This document shows positions 5,927 through 7,944 of a stretch of 7,944 nt of DNA, in pieces. The notes under the pieces were generated by a model, which saw only the letters and a list, made by a program, of their open reading frames with translations, was not told where the DNA came from and did no database searches. This DNA comes from an uncultured bacterium. Its GTDB lineage: Bacteria; Patescibacteriota; Gracilibacteria; UBA4473. The position numbers were made by a program, and so were the translations under genes. How positions within the stretch are numbered: the stretch's first letter is position 1; every line of letters begins with the position of its first letter. The stretch spans positions 1 to 7,944 of the forward strand of contig CAMZKS010000084.1 in assembly GCA_947311285.1 (NCBI GenBank), given 5' to 3'.

Positions 5927-6583
5927 ATGCTGACTTGGAAAACACTGCACGAACAAGAGTTTCAAAAAACTTATTTCGTCCAACTCCAGTCATTTCTAGC
6001 CAAAGAAATCAAAGCGGGTGAGGTACTCTATCCTCATTCGCTTAATTTCTATAAAGCCTTTGATCTAACGCCTTTTAATGACGTAAAGGTAATAATGCTG
6101 GGGCAAGACCCTTATCACGGCCCAGGGCAAGCCCAAGGACTAAGTTTCTCTGTTCCCGCAGGATCTCGTACGCCACCCAGTTTACAAAACATCTACAAAG
6201 AACTAGCCACAAGCACTGGTTTTATAATTCCAAACCATGGTAATTTAGAAGCCTGGGCCGAACAGGGCGTATTAATGATGAATAGTTGTTTAAGTGTGCG
6301 GGCAAAATCTCCTGGTTCACATAGCGGAAAAGGTTGGGAAATTTTTACCGATACCATGATTCAATTATTATCCACCGAAAAAGAACATTTAGTCTTTATG
6401 CTTTGGGGCAAATTTGCCCACTCAAAACAATCGCTGATTAATAATCAGAAACATTTAGTTTTAACCGCTCCACACCCCTCCCCTTTTTCCGCCCATAAAG
6501 GTTTTTTGGGTTGTGATCATTTTAATCAAGCCAATGCTTATCTTTGTAAAAACAAGAGACAACCTATCAATTGGCAGCTTTAA
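5927..6583 (+). CDS. ung: Uracil-DNA glycosylase, family 1
   Basis: Removes uracil from DNA arising from cytosine deamination or dUTP misincorporation, the first step of base excision repair. The 218-aa protein is close to the usual ~225. Key motifs: GQDPYHGP (59-66) with the catalytic Asp61 and the Tyr63 that excludes thymine; LSFSV with Phe74, which stacks on uracil; MNSCLSVR (118-125) with Asn119 for uracil recognition; and HPSPFSAHKGFLGCDHF (183-199) with catalytic His183 and the DNA-inserting loop. All key family 1 residues are present. The loop reads HPSPFSA rather than the common HPSPLSA, a conservative change at the residue that enters the helix. The start lies 5 bp after the secF stop, so expression depends on the secDF transcript. 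No Shine-Dalgarno is visible. Confidence 0.97.
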   Translation: MLTWKTLHEQEFQKTYFVQLQSFLAKEIKAGEVLYPHSLNFYKAFDLTPFNDVKVIMLGQDPYHGPGQAQGLSFSVPAGSRTPPSLQNIYKELATSTGFIIPNHGNLEAWAEQGVLMMNSCLSVRAKSPGSHSGKGWEIFTDTMIQLLSTEKEHLVFMLWGKFAHSKQSLINNQKHLVLTAPHPSPFSAHKGFLGCDHFNQANAYLCKNKRQPINWQL

Positions 6584-6624
6584 AAGGATTTTCAATTAAT
6601 GCAATACTATTAATTACCAATCAC

Positions 6625-6651
6625 TTTACACTTTTTGCAAATAATTATACT
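6625..6651 (+). promoter_or_regulatory. Possible promoter for the Tyr/His-rich secreted protein
   Basis: TTTACA (6625-6630) and TATACT (6646-6651) are separated by 15 bp, slightly short of the ideal spacing. Transcription would begin near 6658, leaving a leader of about 65 nt. The whole 138-bp gap after ung is AT-rich, so chance matches are likely. It contains no convincing terminator for the secD-secF-ung run, so read-through is also possible. Confidence 0.4.
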
Positions 6652-6721
6652 TAGAGAGTAATACAAAAAAATATAAAAAGTCAGAATCTATTTATTTCTG
6701 TTTCTTCACTTATTTTAATAC

Positions 6722-7219
6722 ATGAAAACATCCATCATTGCTTCGTTTGCTTTCGCGCTTCTATTTGGTGGTACGACGTTAGCCCATAACCGTTATCCAC
6801 AAAGCCAAACGCCACTAGTAAACATTAATTATAATCCAGCACCGACACACAATCAGCACGCGCATCAAAGAATAACGACCAATACCGCTACGTACTACAC
6901 TCGTAATTATCCCGTTTCAAGTACGTATACGTATTTAACCACTCCTAATACTACTATTCACCAACCTCAATTTGCCTACTCAAGCTGTGCAAACCGATGC
7001 GATCAAGCACAACAACGAATCACGGTCACCCGTAAATTAGGAAGCCGAGGTTACACGTACCGAGCTCCTTCTGAGTACTCGGCTCAAAACTATTACGTCG
7101 TTACACCTCATAATAATCGTTATGATTATTATAACCGCCCCTCACACACCCTAACATATGTATCACCGTACCAAACACACAAATTAACCACAAATACCTA
7201 TTATGGATTTAATCACTAA
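6722..7219 (+). CDS. Secreted Tyr/His/Asn/Thr-rich protein of unknown function
   Basis: This is a 165-aa protein with a clear signal peptide: Lys2, hydrophobic core IIASFAFALLFGG (5-17), and a likely signal peptidase I site after TTLA (Ala21). There is no lipobox cysteine. The mature part of 144 residues holds 20 tyrosines, including four YY pairs, and about nine histidines, with many Asn, Thr, Gln and Pro. Only three acidic residues are seen against a dozen Arg and Lys, so it is strongly basic. A single CxxxC (Cys89, Cys93) lies mid-protein. No repeat unit, membrane span or known domain is evident, and I do not recognise the family. The composition suggests an extended, possibly self-associating or surface-binding protein. 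It lies just after the SecDF genes, convergent with the Lgt-like gene. Reality of the gene is well supported by the signal peptide and uninterrupted frame. Confidence 0.75.
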   Translation: MKTSIIASFAFALLFGGTTLAHNRYPQSQTPLVNINYNPAPTHNQHAHQRITTNTATYYTRNYPVSSTYTYLTTPNTTIHQPQFAYSSCANRCDQAQQRITVTRKLGSRGYTYRAPSEYSAQNYYVVTPHNNRYDYYNRPSHTLTYVSPYQTHKLTTNTYYGFNH

Positions 7220-7245
7220 AGTTTAACGTTGAAAGCAACGCAAGC

Positions 7246-7279
7246 AAAAAACGTTGAGGCCTAGGCCTGAGCGTTTTTT
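7246..7279. terminator. Bidirectional rho-independent terminator
   Basis: An inverted repeat with 16-base arms is centred on the palindrome GGCCTAGGCC (7258-7267). The arms run from AAAAAACG on the left to CGTTTTTT on the right, with one mismatch and one G-T pair (plus-strand reading). Either strand yields a GC-rich hairpin followed by six U, so it can end both the plus-strand secreted-protein gene and the minus-strand Lgt-like gene. It overlaps the last bases of the Lgt-like stop codon (7280-7278). A small hairpin, CGTTG-AAAG-CAACG, lies just upstream at 7227-7240. The sequence AACGTTGA occurs at both 7225 and 7250, so alternative pairings are possible. Confidence 0.8.
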
Positions 7280-7944
7280 ATTTTTTACGTCTTATTCGAC
7301 GTCCAAGCACAGCACTAAATCGTCTATCTCCATACAACCAGTACAGTACTAAGAAGCCCACTATTAAGCAAAAATACTGGTTTATGTTAAGTCCGTAAAA
7401 TTCTGTCACGGGATTCCCTCTTAAAAATTGCAGAAAGAAATCAATTACAAGAAAATAGAGTAAAGTTTTTAAACTTAACACCCCAGGTGATTTTTTCCAC
7501 TTATCTTCATGCACCTTAACCCACCACCACAAAGCAACATGCCCCACAAAAGCGTAAAGTGTCACTGGATGAACCGGATTAAGACTTTCTACTCCAAAAG
7601 TTTCATACTGAACTCCCCAAGGAAGATTTGTATCCGTTCCATAAATTTTACCCGTTAAAAAAGCCCCCCAGTCTGCAATCATTGCGGCCAGAAGCATCGG
7701 TAGCATTCCAGCATCTAACCAAGGACCAACCGCTGTGCCTTCACGTTTTAAATCTAAAAACATGGTCATTAAAAATCCAAGTAATGCACCCCAAAAATTT
7801 ATATCACCATCCCAAAAGGCAAAAAATGAGGTGAGCCCAAAGCGATCAAAGATAGTCGGGTCTAATAAGACTGAAAACAAGCGCCCCAGTAAAATCCCCC
7901 CCAGCAACCAACGCCAGTAATGATGAAGAAAAAAATCTTTTGAA
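7278..7944 (-). CDS. Lgt-like (prolipoprotein diacylglyceryl transferase family) membrane protein, 5' end beyond window
   Basis: Lgt enzymes attach diacylglycerol to the lipobox cysteine of prolipoproteins in the membrane. Family evidence: GGILLGRLFSVLL, WDGDINFWGALLG (matching the Lgt WDGGxSFHGGLIG region), FLTGKIYGTDTNLPWGV followed by HPVTLYAF (matching NFINGExxGxxT and HPxQLYE), FLRGNP, and NINQYFCLIVG, with several membrane spans and a basic C-terminus. The frame stays open to the right edge, so the N-terminus is missing; a TTG at 7907 is not a likely start because conserved sequence continues upstream. Oddly, key residues appear changed. The position of E. coli His103 is Trp (7793-7791), that of Arg143 is Asp (7673-7671), and the GNF asparagine is Ala. 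The C-terminal Arg (FLRGNP) remains. It may be a divergent or repurposed member, so I give no symbol. Confidence 0.75.
   Translation of the reverse strand, partial: SKDFFLHHYWRWLLGGILLGRLFSVLLDPTIFDRFGLTSFFAFWDGDINFWGALLGFLMTMFLDLKREGTAVGPWLDAGMLPMLLAAMIADWGAFLTGKIYGTDTNLPWGVQYETFGVESLNPVHPVTLYAFVGHVALWWWVKVHEDKWKKSPGVLSLKTLLYFLVIDFFLQFLRGNPVTEFYGLNINQYFCLIVGFLVLYWLYGDRRFSAVLGRRIRRKK

Noticed and set aside
6594..6615. AATTAAT...ATTAATT inverted repeat after ung
   Set aside because: It is an all A-T seven-base stem in an AT-rich gap with no T tract; expected by chance.
7628..7920. Two short plus-strand open frames opposite the Lgt-like gene
   Set aside because: They overlap each other and a conserved membrane-protein frame on the other strand; composition is Lys/Pro/Ser-rich as expected of an antisense shadow.
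534..7944. Alternative genetic code with UGA as Gly or Trp
   Set aside because: All conserved proteins read through full length with standard codons; none needs an in-frame UGA. All complete genes end in TAA, so UGA is not seen as a stop here either, but nothing requires reassignment.

Overview
This window looks like a piece of chromosome from a small-genome, moderately AT-rich bacterium, most plausibly a Candidate Phyla Radiation (Patescibacteria) member. That placement is an inference from three things: the family set (ligA, secD/secF as separate genes, ung, an Lgt-like protein), the very divergent forms of several of them, and the lack of any clear Shine-Dalgarno motif. All six complete genes end in TAA, and all reading frames are intact without reassigning UGA.

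Layout. On the minus strand at the left edge is a two-gene unit of unknown function: a 61-aa protein (480-295), then a longer protein starting at 295 that runs off the window. Their stop and start codons share one base. A near-perfect extended -10 promoter for this unit lies in the 53-bp gap shared with the divergent gene ligA (534-2684, NAD+-dependent DNA ligase). A sigma70-type promoter (2730-2757) then leads into a plus-strand run of secD (2808-4988), secF (5025-5921) and ung (5927-6583). The first two encode the SecDF protein-export motor and the third uracil-DNA glycosylase. After a 138-bp AT-rich gap with a possible promoter comes a gene for a small secreted, tyrosine- and histidine-rich protein (6722-7219). 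It converges on an Lgt-like membrane protein gene on the minus strand (7278 to beyond 7944), and the two share a bidirectional terminator.

Most notable points. (1) ligA carries five copies of a palindrome with core AGGTCGACCT within 283 bp. Four of them form two composite units with exactly the same 34-bp centre-to-centre spacing. Both units are translated in frame as extra peptide in the adenylation domain, which resembles the protein-coding palindromic elements known from Rickettsia. (2) SecD contains a complete parvulin-type prolyl isomerase domain within its extracytoplasmic region, so an export motor and a folding factor share one polypeptide. (3) The Lgt-like protein keeps the family's fold signature but appears to lack the His and Arg thought to be needed for catalysis. 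(4) LigA departs from the consensus at several NMN-binding positions in domain Ia.

How the genes fit together: SecD/SecF would pull and help fold secreted proteins, and the neighbouring small secreted protein is a possible client. LigA and Ung are both DNA repair enzymes (base excision repair ends with ligation). Comparisons with E. coli proteins rest on recalled family knowledge, not on alignments run here.
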